From CALBPI01 sp039033695 (GTDB lineage Bacteria; Pseudomonadota; Gammaproteobacteria; Steroidobacterales; Woeseiaceae): a DNA stretch of 23,929 bases. Numbering within the stretch: position 1 is the stretch's first letter; each line of letters opens with the position of its first letter. The stretch spans positions 1 through 23,929 of the forward strand of contig JBCCCC010000034.1 of the NCBI GenBank assembly GCA_039033695.1, written 5' to 3'. The position numbers and the translations under genes are program-made. The notes below the pieces were generated by a model. It was not told the DNA's origin and ran no database searches. It saw only the letters and a program-made list of their open reading frames with translations. This document shows positions 7,216 through 14,248 of the stretch, one piece after another.

Positions 7216-8105
7216 ATGACGGTTCCGGTCTGCCATGCAAACTTGCGGTGGATCTGCTGCAGTCGTGTGGTCATCTTGCCGCGTTCGCCGTCGCCGATCT
7301 TGCGCCCGTCAATCTCAAGCACTGGGGTTAGCTCCCCCATCGTGCCGGTCGTGAAGACCTCATCTGCCGTGTAGAACTCCGCCAGTGAAATGTTCCGCTC
7401 TTCGCAATCGATGCTGTGATGCGCGGCTGCATTCAGAATCATGTTGCGCGTGATGCCTGGCAGGCAAGCATGTCCGTGAGGTGTGGCCAGTTTCTCATCT
7501 CTGACCATAAATAGATTGGTGTCATTGGTTTCTGCGACAAAACCGTCGAGATCGAGCATCACGGCACTATCGACGCCTGCCGCGTTGGCTTCGATGGAGG
7601 CAAGAATATTGTTAAGCAAGTTGTTGTGATGGATTTTTGAATCCAGGCACGACGGCGTATTGCGCCGGGTTGATGCACTAATCAATCGGACGCCGGTATC
7701 GTTGTAAACGGGTGGTTTCCACTCAGCCAGTACGATCAGCGTTGGACCGGATTGGTTAAAGCGCGGGTTCATGCCCGATGTGATCTTTTCGCCGCGGGTA
7801 AGGGTCAGGCGGACATGAGCGTCGTCGTACATGCCGTTCGCGTGCAGTGTCTTGAACACGGCATCGGTGATGTGCTCGACGCTGGGGATCTCAACGAACG
7901 CTAGCGCATGGGCCGAATCACGTAATCGTCGTATGTGCGCCTCGAGTGCGGCAACACGTCCGTCGTAGACGCGCAAGCCTTCCCAGACCGCGTCGCCACC
8001 TTGTACGACACTGTCGAAGACTGACACGCGCGCCTGCTCACGCGGAAGCAGGTCATCGTTGATCATGACCTTGATACTGCTGTTTCTTGGATCGACCGTG
8101 CTCAT
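7203..8105 (-). CDS. Class IV PLP aminotransferase (branched-chain/D-amino-acid type)
   Basis: This 300-aa enzyme of fold-type IV transfers amino groups using pyridoxal phosphate; the group includes branched-chain aminotransferase, D-alanine aminotransferase and aminodeoxychorismate lyase. Visible landmarks are SVFDSVVQGGDAVWEGLRVYDG (28-49), the likely Schiff-base Lys157 in DSKIHHNNLLNNILA, Glu192 in VAETNDTNLFMV (cofactor binding), and the phosphate-binding region LPGITRNMIL (about 215-224) with FTTGTMGELTPV (251-262). The substrate cannot be fixed. Its ATG overlaps the stop of the sulfotransferase-like gene (TCAT at 8102-8105), so the two are translationally coupled and probably act in one pathway. 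It converges with gshA with a 13-base overlap. Confidence 0.9.
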   Translation of the reverse strand: MSTVDPRNSSIKVMINDDLLPREQARVSVFDSVVQGGDAVWEGLRVYDGRVAALEAHIRRLRDSAHALAFVEIPSVEHITDAVFKTLHANGMYDDAHVRLTLTRGEKITSGMNPRFNQSGPTLIVLAEWKPPVYNDTGVRLISASTRRNTPSCLDSKIHHNNLLNNILASIEANAAGVDSAVMLDLDGFVAETNDTNLFMVRDEKLATPHGHACLPGITRNMILNAAAHHSIDCEERNISLAEFYTADEVFTTGTMGELTPVLEIDGRKIGDGERGKMTTRLQQIHRKFAWQTGTVIQPV

Positions 8106-8896
8106 TCGGATGGCTCCTTGTTGGCGACAGGGGCTCTTATAGCGTGTTTATACAGTTGTTCGTAGTATGGCGCGCAAACGTCCAATAAGGGCTGCAGGTG
8201 CTCAGGAAAACCATGCTTCGGTTTGTAGGGTGAAAACCCGGTGCTCTGATGCACGGCATGGTACCAATGCGGCGCCCATACGCCATCTTCACTGCGCGCG
8301 CCTGCTGGCCACGACAGCATGCCCGCGTGAAACCCGATACCCATTGATTCGCACAATGCGCCGAGCACAGCTTCGGGATCAAGCAATAGCTCGCGCGAAT
8401 CCAAGACCCAGAAAGGCAAGTCTCGCTGCTGCAGTGTTTCGATCAGCGAGGCCTGCCGGGCCAGCCCCGTGTCATCAAGCGATGCATGCGGTAACTGGCG
8501 GACAAGGCTTGGCAGCATTTGTGCAGGGTCGCGAATCAATAGCACGTTGCGGGTCTCAGACAGAAAGTCGTCTTGCATAGCGACGAGGTGGTGCGCCATG
8601 TGTTTCATGAAATGCAAGGTGCGGCCATCCTCTTGGGCGAGAAGTGTGCGCATGACCCGCTCACCGTCATTGTCCATCGCCGCCAGGACATCCTCCCGGC
8701 CGGGGTGCAGCGCGCCGCTGACCTTGAGGTAGTGGGCATAGAGAGGTTCGTCGTAAACATGCGTATCGTTTCGCTGCGCGAAGCTGTACATCAGCGCCGT
8801 TGACACGTTGCGCGGCCCCGACCAAAGACAAATCGGAATCAATCTGTTTCGCTCCTGAATGAATGCACCAGGCATGTTTGCGCTGCATTTTGTCAC
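8102..8896 (-). CDS. P-loop sulfotransferase-like protein
   Basis: This 264-aa protein begins, after a short leader, with IPICLWSGPRNVSTALMYSFAQR (about residues 20-42). That is the PAPS-phosphate-binding loop form (SGPRNVST) of the sulfotransferase superfamily, followed by DTHVYDEPLYAHYL. A second landmark is NVLLIRDPAQMLPSLVRQL (about 117-135), the place of the 3'-phosphate-binding Arg/Ser motif (RDP...S). Sulfo transfer is inferred from family; the acceptor is unknown. The extreme start is uncertain: GTG at 8896 and ATG at 8875 are both in frame and neither has a good ribosome binding site. The gene is the promoter-proximal partner of the class IV aminotransferase, with a 4-base overlap. 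The two could modify the same amino-acid-like metabolite. Confidence 0.82.
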   Translation of the reverse strand: MTKCSANMPGAFIQERNRLIPICLWSGPRNVSTALMYSFAQRNDTHVYDEPLYAHYLKVSGALHPGREDVLAAMDNDGERVMRTLLAQEDGRTLHFMKHMAHHLVAMQDDFLSETRNVLLIRDPAQMLPSLVRQLPHASLDDTGLARQASLIETLQQRDLPFWVLDSRELLLDPEAVLGALCESMGIGFHAGMLSWPAGARSEDGVWAPHWYHAVHQSTGFSPYKPKHGFPEHLQPLLDVCAPYYEQLYKHAIRAPVANKEPSE

Positions 8897-8921
8897 CTGC
8901 GGCGCAATTGTCGCGCGGGTT

Positions 8922-8951
8922 TTGCAAACTGCGTCACAAATTTACCATAAC
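8922..8951 (+). promoter_or_regulatory. Candidate sigma-70 promoter for the 9014-10266 pair
   Basis: TTGCAA (8922-8927) and CATAAC (8946-8951) are spaced by 18 bases, each matching four of six consensus positions, about 60 bases before the GTG start at 9014. It lies in the divergent gap between the sulfotransferase-like gene and this pair. The call is weak on sequence alone. Confidence 0.3.
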
Positions 8952-9013
8952 GGGCTCACTCAGCTGCAGCAAAGCCCATACACTGCGATGACGAAATACT
9001 GATCGGAACGCAC

Positions 9014-9622
9014 GTGAAGAACGCTTTCATATTTGGACTTGTCGCAGGATTGGCAGCAACGTTCGGCCTGGCATTTGCTGCACCGTTTCTTGCGCAGGAA
9101 CGTGTGCGATCTGAGACTCGCGTGGAGAACAATGGCGGCCGGCTGGAGTTCTTTGAAATCGATTTCTCGAAGGACACTCTGGTGCAAGCGCCTGGTGTCG
9201 AATCAGAGGCACCGCTGGTACCTGGAGAGGTGAGCTGGTTCGCCGATCTTGCGCCATTCACTGGTCTTGCAGCTGTCTACAGACTGCGCAATGAGAGCGG
9301 TGTAGTGATTGGTACGGCTAGCCGTGTCCGCGGCCTGCGCGTCGACGAAGACGTCGAGTGGGTGCTTCACATTCCGCCGCGCGGCACGCTGATCTTGAGT
9401 GGTATCAGTATTGACAGTGCAGAGGCCGGCGAGATACGCGCCGGGCTTGGTGAGTTCGGCGAGTTGGCTGGCGATTGGCAGGCACAGCTCGACGAAGATA
9501 GCGTCTGGCGATTCCGAACCAGCGTACGCACGCGGATGCCATCAGATGATTTGCCGCCCGAAGACGAGATCGATGAGACACAAGATGCTGAGCTGGATAG
9601 CAGCGAAGGCGGTGCCGTATGA
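9014..9622 (+). CDS. Membrane-anchored or secreted protein, unknown function (first of a pair)
   Basis: This 202-aa protein starts at GTG. Residues 4-24 are a hydrophobic Gly/Ala-rich helix (FGLVAGLAATFGLAFAA) that serves as a signal peptide or anchor. The rest is a polar, probably beta-rich exported domain (about 30-175), followed by a very acidic tail DDLPPEDEIDETQDAELD. The stretch RVRGLRVDEDVEWVLHIPPRGTLILS resembles RVRSLTPLG...ESVWYVVVPGKGTFIA in the next gene, and each has a later GD-W region, so the two look like diverged duplicates. Its stop overlaps the next ATG (9619-9622). I recognise no named family. The codon pattern and signal sequence make it a real gene. Confidence 0.8.
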   Translation: MKNAFIFGLVAGLAATFGLAFAAPFLAQERVRSETRVENNGGRLEFFEIDFSKDTLVQAPGVESEAPLVPGEVSWFADLAPFTGLAAVYRLRNESGVVIGTASRVRGLRVDEDVEWVLHIPPRGTLILSGISIDSAEAGEIRAGLGEFGELAGDWQAQLDEDSVWRFRTSVRTRMPSDDLPPEDEIDETQDAELDSSEGGAV

Positions 9623-10266
9623 GATACATCATCGGATTGATACTTGGCTCGGCGGTCGGCGTGTTGTTGGCGCTCTCGCTAATGCTCTACAACCCGTTTT
9701 TCGATGATAACGATGCCGCTTCACCTTCTGATGCGGCACTCGGTTTTGCGATTGCCGGGCAAGGTGCGGTCAACGTGATTCGCACGTCTGACGGTTATCC
9801 ATGGCTAAGTCAACAACCGGCGTTGATACAGCGTCCGGCCATTGAAGGCACGCGCAGTGCAGTGACTGTGATGCTGGCATCGGCAAATGACAATCGCACG
9901 GTCGCCTACGTGACGCGCGTTCGCTCACTAACGCCACTTGGCAAGCCACTGTTCGGCGAAGTCATCGAAGAGTCAGTGTGGTACGTCGTTGTGCCAGGCA
10001 AGGGGACCTTCATCGCGCACACACAGGACGATCTCTGGGGCTTTGCGCGCAAGCTGGCCGTCCCGCTCGCACAGGGCGATACCTGGCGCGGGAAGCTGGC
10101 GTTTCAGACAACGATTGGTCCGCTGGCGCGAGGCGGCGAGGCGATCGGTCTGAGCGGCGACTACGCGCGTCAGCGCGGCTCTGCCAAGCTCTACCAAACC
10201 GTTCGCGAGGTGTCCGTCGATCAGGGCCTCACAGACTCCAGCGCGACACTCTACATCGATTTCTAG
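9619..10266 (+). CDS. Membrane-anchored protein, unknown function (second of a pair)
   Basis: This 215-aa protein starts at ATG within an ATGA overlap with the upstream gene. It has an N-terminal hydrophobic helix (about residues 3-23, IIGLILGSAVGVLLALSLML) and an exported polar domain. The segment TRVRSLTPLGKPLFGEVIEESVWYVVVPGKGTFIA (about 98-132) aligns in pattern with the first protein's VRGLRVDEDVEWVLHIPPRGTLIL. GDTWRGKLAFQTTIGPLARGG and a region predicting beta strands follow, ending in ATLYIDF. It has no long acidic tail, unlike its partner. The two may form a heteromer at the inner membrane; this is inference. Its stop codon lies in a CTAG shared with the stop of the convergent ferredoxin reductase gene. 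Confidence 0.8.
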   Translation: MRYIIGLILGSAVGVLLALSLMLYNPFFDDNDAASPSDAALGFAIAGQGAVNVIRTSDGYPWLSQQPALIQRPAIEGTRSAVTVMLASANDNRTVAYVTRVRSLTPLGKPLFGEVIEESVWYVVVPGKGTFIAHTQDDLWGFARKLAVPLAQGDTWRGKLAFQTTIGPLARGGEAIGLSGDYARQRGSAKLYQTVREVSVDQGLTDSSATLYIDF

Positions 10267-11501
10267 GTTGTATCGCCCGGCCAGCGACTGGCCGCGTCTT
10301 TGAGGTTTTCGTCGGAGTCGGCGAGCACTTCCGCCGGTATTTTTGCGCCGGCCGCAACCGCAGCTTTGCTCAGCATAAACTCGCGCGGGCTATTCACGGC
10401 GTCGACCGCAATCAGTCGGTCTTCTCGTAGGTAAAAGCAGCTGAACTGGCGAGCCGACATATCGCCGCGAATCACCGTCTGGTCGTAGCCATCCGTGAGG
10501 CCAACGATTTGCAGCTTGAGGTCATACTGATCTGACCAGAACCAGGGCACCTGCGCATAGGCGCGTGACTCGCCACAGAGGGTGGCTGCCGCGGTTTTGG
10601 CCTGCTCCAGTGCATTGGGTACAGATTCGAGACGCAATCGGCGCCCGAGAATCGGGTTGGGGTGATTAGTGCAGTCGCCAATCGCCAGGACATCAGCATC
10701 GCTGCTTGTACAGAACTCGTCCACGACGATGCCGTTGTCACACGCCAGTCCGCAGGCTTCAGCCAACTCCGTATTCGGGATCACGCCGATGCCGATCACG
10801 ACCAGATCAGTAGCGAGTGTGTCGCCGTCCACCAGGCTCATCGATGACACGCGCGCGTCACCGTGAAACTCAACCACGCCATTGTTCAAATGGATGTGTA
10901 CGCCCTCAGCCTGATGAACATCCTGGTAGAAGTCGGAAATGGCTGGCGAGACGACGCGGCTGAGCAGGCGATCCATATGCTCCACCACATGCACTTCCAG
11001 TCCGTGCTTTACGGCCACCGCTGCAACCTCCAGCCCGATGTAGCCGCCGCCAATAATTGTCATTCGTTGCGCTTTCTCGAAGTCGGCGCGGATCGCATCC
11101 ACATCGGCCGTGCTGCGCAGATAGTGAATGCCTTGCTTGTCATGACCGGGGTTGTCGAGGCGGCGAGCGCGACTGCCCGTGGCCAGAACCAGTTTGTCCC
11201 ATGGCAATGTCGTGCCATCATCAAGCGAAACTGTATGGGCCTGGCGATCGATTGATGTCACGCGTGTATTAAGCCGCAGATCAATATCGTTTGCCGCGTA
11301 AAAGTCAGCGGGCTTGATAAACAGCCGGTCGGCTTCGAGCTCGCCTGCGAGGTATTTTTTGGATAACGGCGGGCGCTGGTAGGGCGGCAGTGCCTCATCG
11401 CCGATCACACTAATACTGCCGTTAAAGCCCGATTGGCGCAGTGATACGACCAGCTGGCCCGTGGCATGGCCCGCACCTACGACTACCAGGTTGTCACTCA
11501 T
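10263..11501 (-). CDS. NAD(P)H-dependent ferredoxin/rubredoxin reductase, FAD-binding
   Basis: This 412-aa enzyme of the putidaredoxin/rubredoxin-reductase group passes electrons from NADH through FAD to a small iron-sulfur protein in the cytosol. Landmarks are the first FAD dinucleotide fold VVGAGHATG (7-15), RPPLSKKYL (43-51), ATGSRARRL (107-115), the NADH fold IIGGGYIGLEVAA (149-161) with acidic VVEH (172-175) favouring NADH, the second FAD motif VLAIGDC (271-277), and the C-terminal VPWFWSDQYDLKLQIVGL typical of this group. No ferredoxin, rubredoxin or P450 gene is in the window, so its partner is unknown. An SDR gene lies 39 bases upstream on the same strand and is probably co-transcribed. 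Confidence 0.93.
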   Translation of the reverse strand: MSDNLVVVGAGHATGQLVVSLRQSGFNGSISVIGDEALPPYQRPPLSKKYLAGELEADRLFIKPADFYAANDIDLRLNTRVTSIDRQAHTVSLDDGTTLPWDKLVLATGSRARRLDNPGHDKQGIHYLRSTADVDAIRADFEKAQRMTIIGGGYIGLEVAAVAVKHGLEVHVVEHMDRLLSRVVSPAISDFYQDVHQAEGVHIHLNNGVVEFHGDARVSSMSLVDGDTLATDLVVIGIGVIPNTELAEACGLACDNGIVVDEFCTSSDADVLAIGDCTNHPNPILGRRLRLESVPNALEQAKTAAATLCGESRAYAQVPWFWSDQYDLKLQIVGLTDGYDQTVIRGDMSARQFSCFYLREDRLIAVDAVNSPREFMLSKAAVAAGAKIPAEVLADSDENLKDAASRWPGDTT

Positions 11502-11540
11502 CTTGGATCCACATGATTGCTTGTCGTTTGGCCAGCCAGC

Positions 11541-12308
11541 CTACATTGCACTGATGCCACCGTCGATGCGTAACTCTGCACCCGTCATGAATGCTGACTC
11601 ATCTGATGCCAGGTAGAGCACACCATAGGCGATGTCATCGGGGTGCCCGACCCGACCAATCGGGATTTGCTGCCCCAGTTTTTGCAACAGCTGGTCGCGA
11701 TCGTTGTGGCGATCCATGCCGTCGAGAATCGGTGTATCAATAAACACCGGGTGCACGGAATTGCAGCGGATGTTATTGCGTGCACGGGCGCAATCGAGCG
11801 CGATCGATTTTGACAAGTGGCAAACCGCTGCTTTCGCCGAGTTGTAAGCGGCATAGTTGTGGCCCGCAATAATGCCGGCGATCGATGAGATGTTAATGAT
11901 GCTACCGCCGCCGGATTCCGCCATCAGCGGGATGGCATACTTGCAACCGATAAACACAGAATCGACATCAACCTCATGGACGCGCCGCCAGTTCTCGAGT
12001 GTCTCGTCAACTACATTACCAATGGAGCCAATGCCCGCATTGTTGACGAGCACATGCAGCCCACCGAGCTGTTTTGCGGCGGCAATGGCAGCTTGCCACT
12101 GCTCCGGGCTGGTAACGTCATGGCCGAGCGCCGTCGCGGTGCCAGGCTGGTTCGCGTTGATGTCCTCTGCGATGCCCTGCACACCGGCCTCATTGATGTC
12201 GGTCAGGATGACGGTGGCCCCTTCTTTGGCCAGCATCCTTGCCATTGCTTCTCCAAGGCCTTGCGCCGCGCCGGTAACCAATGCGATCTTGCCCGAAACT
12301 CTACCCAT
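11541..12308 (-). CDS. Short-chain dehydrogenase/reductase (classical SDR)
   Basis: This 255-aa NAD(P)-dependent oxidoreductase has the cofactor loop TGAAQGLG near the N-terminus, NNAG (NVLVNNAGIGSIG), catalytic Ser in INISSIAG, and YNSAK (Tyr/Lys pair). It also has the C-terminal RVGHPDDIAYGVLYLASDESAFMTGAELRIDGG seen in the family of 3-hydroxyacyl/steroid/cyclohexanol-type dehydrogenases. The substrate cannot be assigned. The open frame runs on to 12542, but the family start MGRVSGKIALVTGA at 12306-12308, with AGGATCA upstream, is the sensible one; the extra 78 residues read like noncoding sequence and overlap qorA. It probably leads an operon with the ferredoxin reductase and is divergent from qorA. 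Confidence 0.93.
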   Translation of the reverse strand: MGRVSGKIALVTGAAQGLGEAMARMLAKEGATVILTDINEAGVQGIAEDINANQPGTATALGHDVTSPEQWQAAIAAAKQLGGLHVLVNNAGIGSIGNVVDETLENWRRVHEVDVDSVFIGCKYAIPLMAESGGGSIINISSIAGIIAGHNYAAYNSAKAAVCHLSKSIALDCARARNNIRCNSVHPVFIDTPILDGMDRHNDRDQLLQKLGQQIPIGRVGHPDDIAYGVLYLASDESAFMTGAELRIDGGISAM

Positions 12309-12380
12309 AACTGTGATCCTTGATATTGCAAGCGTCTGGTATTGTACGGTGCCGGCTAGCTTGTTGCAGTGGAGAATCCG

Positions 12381-13382
12381 ATGACAAGCCCAGAAACTGA
12401 CCAGACCAAGGCGATCAGGATCCACGCTTTTGGTGATACCAGCGTGCTGCAATGGGAATCCGTCGCATTGCCTTCGCCAGCTCCCGGCGAAGTGCGTTTG
12501 CACCACACCGCGATCGGCGTGAATTTCATCGATACCTACCATCGCAGCGGCCTGTACCCGCTGACCTTGCCAACAGGGCTAGGCAGCGAGGCGTCTGCTG
12601 TTATCGAGCAGCTCGGTAGCGGGGTTACCGGCTTCCACGTGGGGCAACGGGTGGTCTATGCCGGGCGCGGTCCGGTTGATGGTTATAGCGAGCGGCGCAA
12701 CGTCCCCGCGGATTGGCTGATTGCGCTGCCAGACGATATTGATGACGAGGTTGGTGCGGCCTCGCTGCTCAAGGGACTCACGGCATGGTTCCTTATCCAT
12801 CGCAGCTATCGGGTCTGCGCTGGCGACTGGGTGTTGGTGCACGCTGCGGCCGGCGGTGTGGGTCAATTTTTGACGCAGTGGGCGGCGCATCTGGGTGCGA
12901 AAGTTATCGGTGTCGTAAGCTCTGCGGAGAAAGCGGCACTGGCGTTGCGCAATGGTTGCCAGCATGTGCTGACCAGCGGGCCGGCCGAGCTGGCTGGCGA
13001 GGTGCGTGCGTTGACTGACGCCGCTGGCGTTGCGGTGGTCTACGACTCGGTTGGTGCCGCGACTTTTGAGGCATCACTGGATTCGCTCGCCCGCCATGGC
13101 GTGATGGTTAGCTATGGCAATGCATCCGGGCCACCACCACCAATTGCGCCGCTGGATCTTGCGCGGCGCGGCTCTTTGTACCTGACCCGGCCGGTGTTAT
13201 TCGATTTTATTGCCGACGCGAGTGAACGGGAGGCAGCCGCCGATGCGCTTTTTGGCCTAATCCGCGATGGGGTCCTAAAGGTCGCGGTCAATCAGCGTTT
13301 CGCGCTCGCGGATGCGGCCAGCGCGCACCGTGCACTGGAAGCCCGCGCGACTACTGGCGCGACCGTCTTGTTACCTGACTAG
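12381..13382 (+). CDS. qorA: NADPH:quinone oxidoreductase (zeta-crystallin type)
   Basis: QorA reduces quinones with NADPH in the cytosol; it is a zinc-free member of the medium-chain dehydrogenase family. The 333-aa product keeps IGVNFIDTYHRSGLYP, TGLGSEASAVIE, GQRVVYAGRGPVDGYSE, the cofactor segment VLVHAAAGGVGQFLTQWAAHLGAKVIG with AAGGVG, and VVYDSVGAATFEASLDSL with VSYGNASG, all close to E. coli QorA (327 aa). The start is ATG at 12381 with GGAG at 12371-12374; the in-frame GTG at 12369 overlaps that ribosome binding site. It is divergent from the SDR gene. Its TAG stop is only 4 bases from the stop of the convergent sodX. Confidence 0.92.
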   Translation: MTSPETDQTKAIRIHAFGDTSVLQWESVALPSPAPGEVRLHHTAIGVNFIDTYHRSGLYPLTLPTGLGSEASAVIEQLGSGVTGFHVGQRVVYAGRGPVDGYSERRNVPADWLIALPDDIDDEVGAASLLKGLTAWFLIHRSYRVCAGDWVLVHAAAGGVGQFLTQWAAHLGAKVIGVVSSAEKAALALRNGCQHVLTSGPAELAGEVRALTDAAGVAVVYDSVGAATFEASLDSLARHGVMVSYGNASGPPPPIAPLDLARRGSLYLTRPVLFDFIADASEREAAADALFGLIRDGVLKVAVNQRFALADAASAHRALEARATTGATVLLPD

Positions 13383-13386
13383 AGAG

Positions 13387-13704
13387 CTACAGGCGGCGAA
13401 GACCGCGGCGACGACCGATCACCAGTTTGGCAACGTGGGTAATGTGCGCTAGTGGTATGTCGCCCAGCGTGTCGCTGCCGGTGCCAGTTTGGCCGTCGCT
13501 AACGACGCTGGCCAGCGAGGATTCAGCGTCAACTTGATCGATGCGTTTGATGAGGCTGCCGTGCTCTCGATGGCGAAGACAGACGATACTGTCGCGACGC
13601 AGTGCGGCTTTGGCGCGCCGCGGCAGGCGTCGCGCCAGCACAAAATCGCCGTCCTCGAGTGTCGGCAGCATGCTGCGGCCGCGCACTCGGAACAGCTTGT
13701 ACAT
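13387..13704 (-). CDS. sodX: Ni-SOD maturation protease (S26 signal-peptidase-like)
   Basis: SodX-type proteases are thought to remove the N-terminal propeptide of nickel superoxide dismutase so that the new N-terminal His can bind nickel. The 105-aa product has the S26 pattern: GRSMLPTLEDGD with nucleophile Ser11, LIKRID with general-base Lys53, and GSDTLGDIPLAHI resembling the SxDSRxxG region of signal peptidases. It has no membrane helix, so it is cytosolic, as expected for this subgroup. It lies 12 bases downstream of sodN on the same strand, which is the standard arrangement and the main reason for the specific name. The ribosome binding site is weak, so coupling to sodN translation is likely. 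It is convergent with qorA. Confidence 0.88.
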   Translation of the reverse strand: MYKLFRVRGRSMLPTLEDGDFVLARRLPRRAKAALRRDSIVCLRHREHGSLIKRIDQVDAESSLASVVSDGQTGTGSDTLGDIPLAHITHVAKLVIGRRRGLRRL

Positions 13705-13716
13705 GACTGGCCGGGA

Positions 13717-14214
13717 TTACAGAACCGGGTAGACCGTTTCCAGTGACGGCTTGTAAGGGCATACGGCGCGTTTTGTGTCGACGCCTTTGGTCGCCCAGAA
13801 CAACTCTGCAAACTCGTTGCACAGCTCCACCAGCTTCACTGCGTCGTCACGTGACACACCTTGCTTACACTTGCTGGCAGTCAACATGATGCTGTGCACC
13901 AAGTCGTGTGAGTTCGGGAATTTCTCGAACTGCGGTGCTTTCAAATAGTCGCCCCAGATGACACGTACGTCGTGCTTGACGGCCTCTGCGTGCTCTTCTT
14001 TTTGCGCGACGCAGCGACCCATCGTGTTGTGGTAGGCAATCGCACTGTCGGGCTTGTGGCCTTCGAGCTCTTCCATGATGTCGATCATGCGTACGACTGT
14101 CAGTGCCGAAATCAGCAGTGGCGCTGGATCGTAAATGGCGCACGGTACATCGCAATGCGCTTCAACGTCGGTGGCGCTCGCGCCGGCAATCTTATCAATC
14201 AGTCCATGTAACAC
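13717..14214 (-). CDS. sodN: Nickel superoxide dismutase
   Basis: Ni-SOD converts superoxide to oxygen and hydrogen peroxide in the cytosol. From the GTG at 14214 the precursor is 165 aa. A 19-residue propeptide (MLHGLIDKIAGASATDVEA) precedes HCDVPCAIYDP, which matches the nickel hook HCxxPCGxYxP: after cleavage His1, Cys2 and Cys6 bind nickel. The four-helix-bundle body has VAQKEEHAEAVKHDVRVIWGDYLKAPQFEKFPNSHDLVH and ELFWATKG, typical of marine and cyanobacterial Ni-SODs. Position 7 of the hook is Ala where Gly is usual. AGGAG sits 9 bases before the GTG. An upstream ATG (14286) would run into the transporter gene and is rejected. The gene is 34 bases after the RND transporter gene and just before sodX. 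Confidence 0.95.
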   Translation of the reverse strand: MLHGLIDKIAGASATDVEAHCDVPCAIYDPAPLLISALTVVRMIDIMEELEGHKPDSAIAYHNTMGRCVAQKEEHAEAVKHDVRVIWGDYLKAPQFEKFPNSHDLVHSIMLTASKCKQGVSRDDAVKLVELCNEFAELFWATKGVDTKRAVCPYKPSLETVYPVL

Positions 14215-14248
14215 GGGATGCGCTCCTAGAGATTCGAAAACTACGCAT

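Noticed and set aside
12309..12542. N-terminal extension of the SDR by 78 residues
   Set aside because: The family begins at MGRVSGKIALVTGA; the extension has no fold-like pattern and overlaps the qorA promoter and start.
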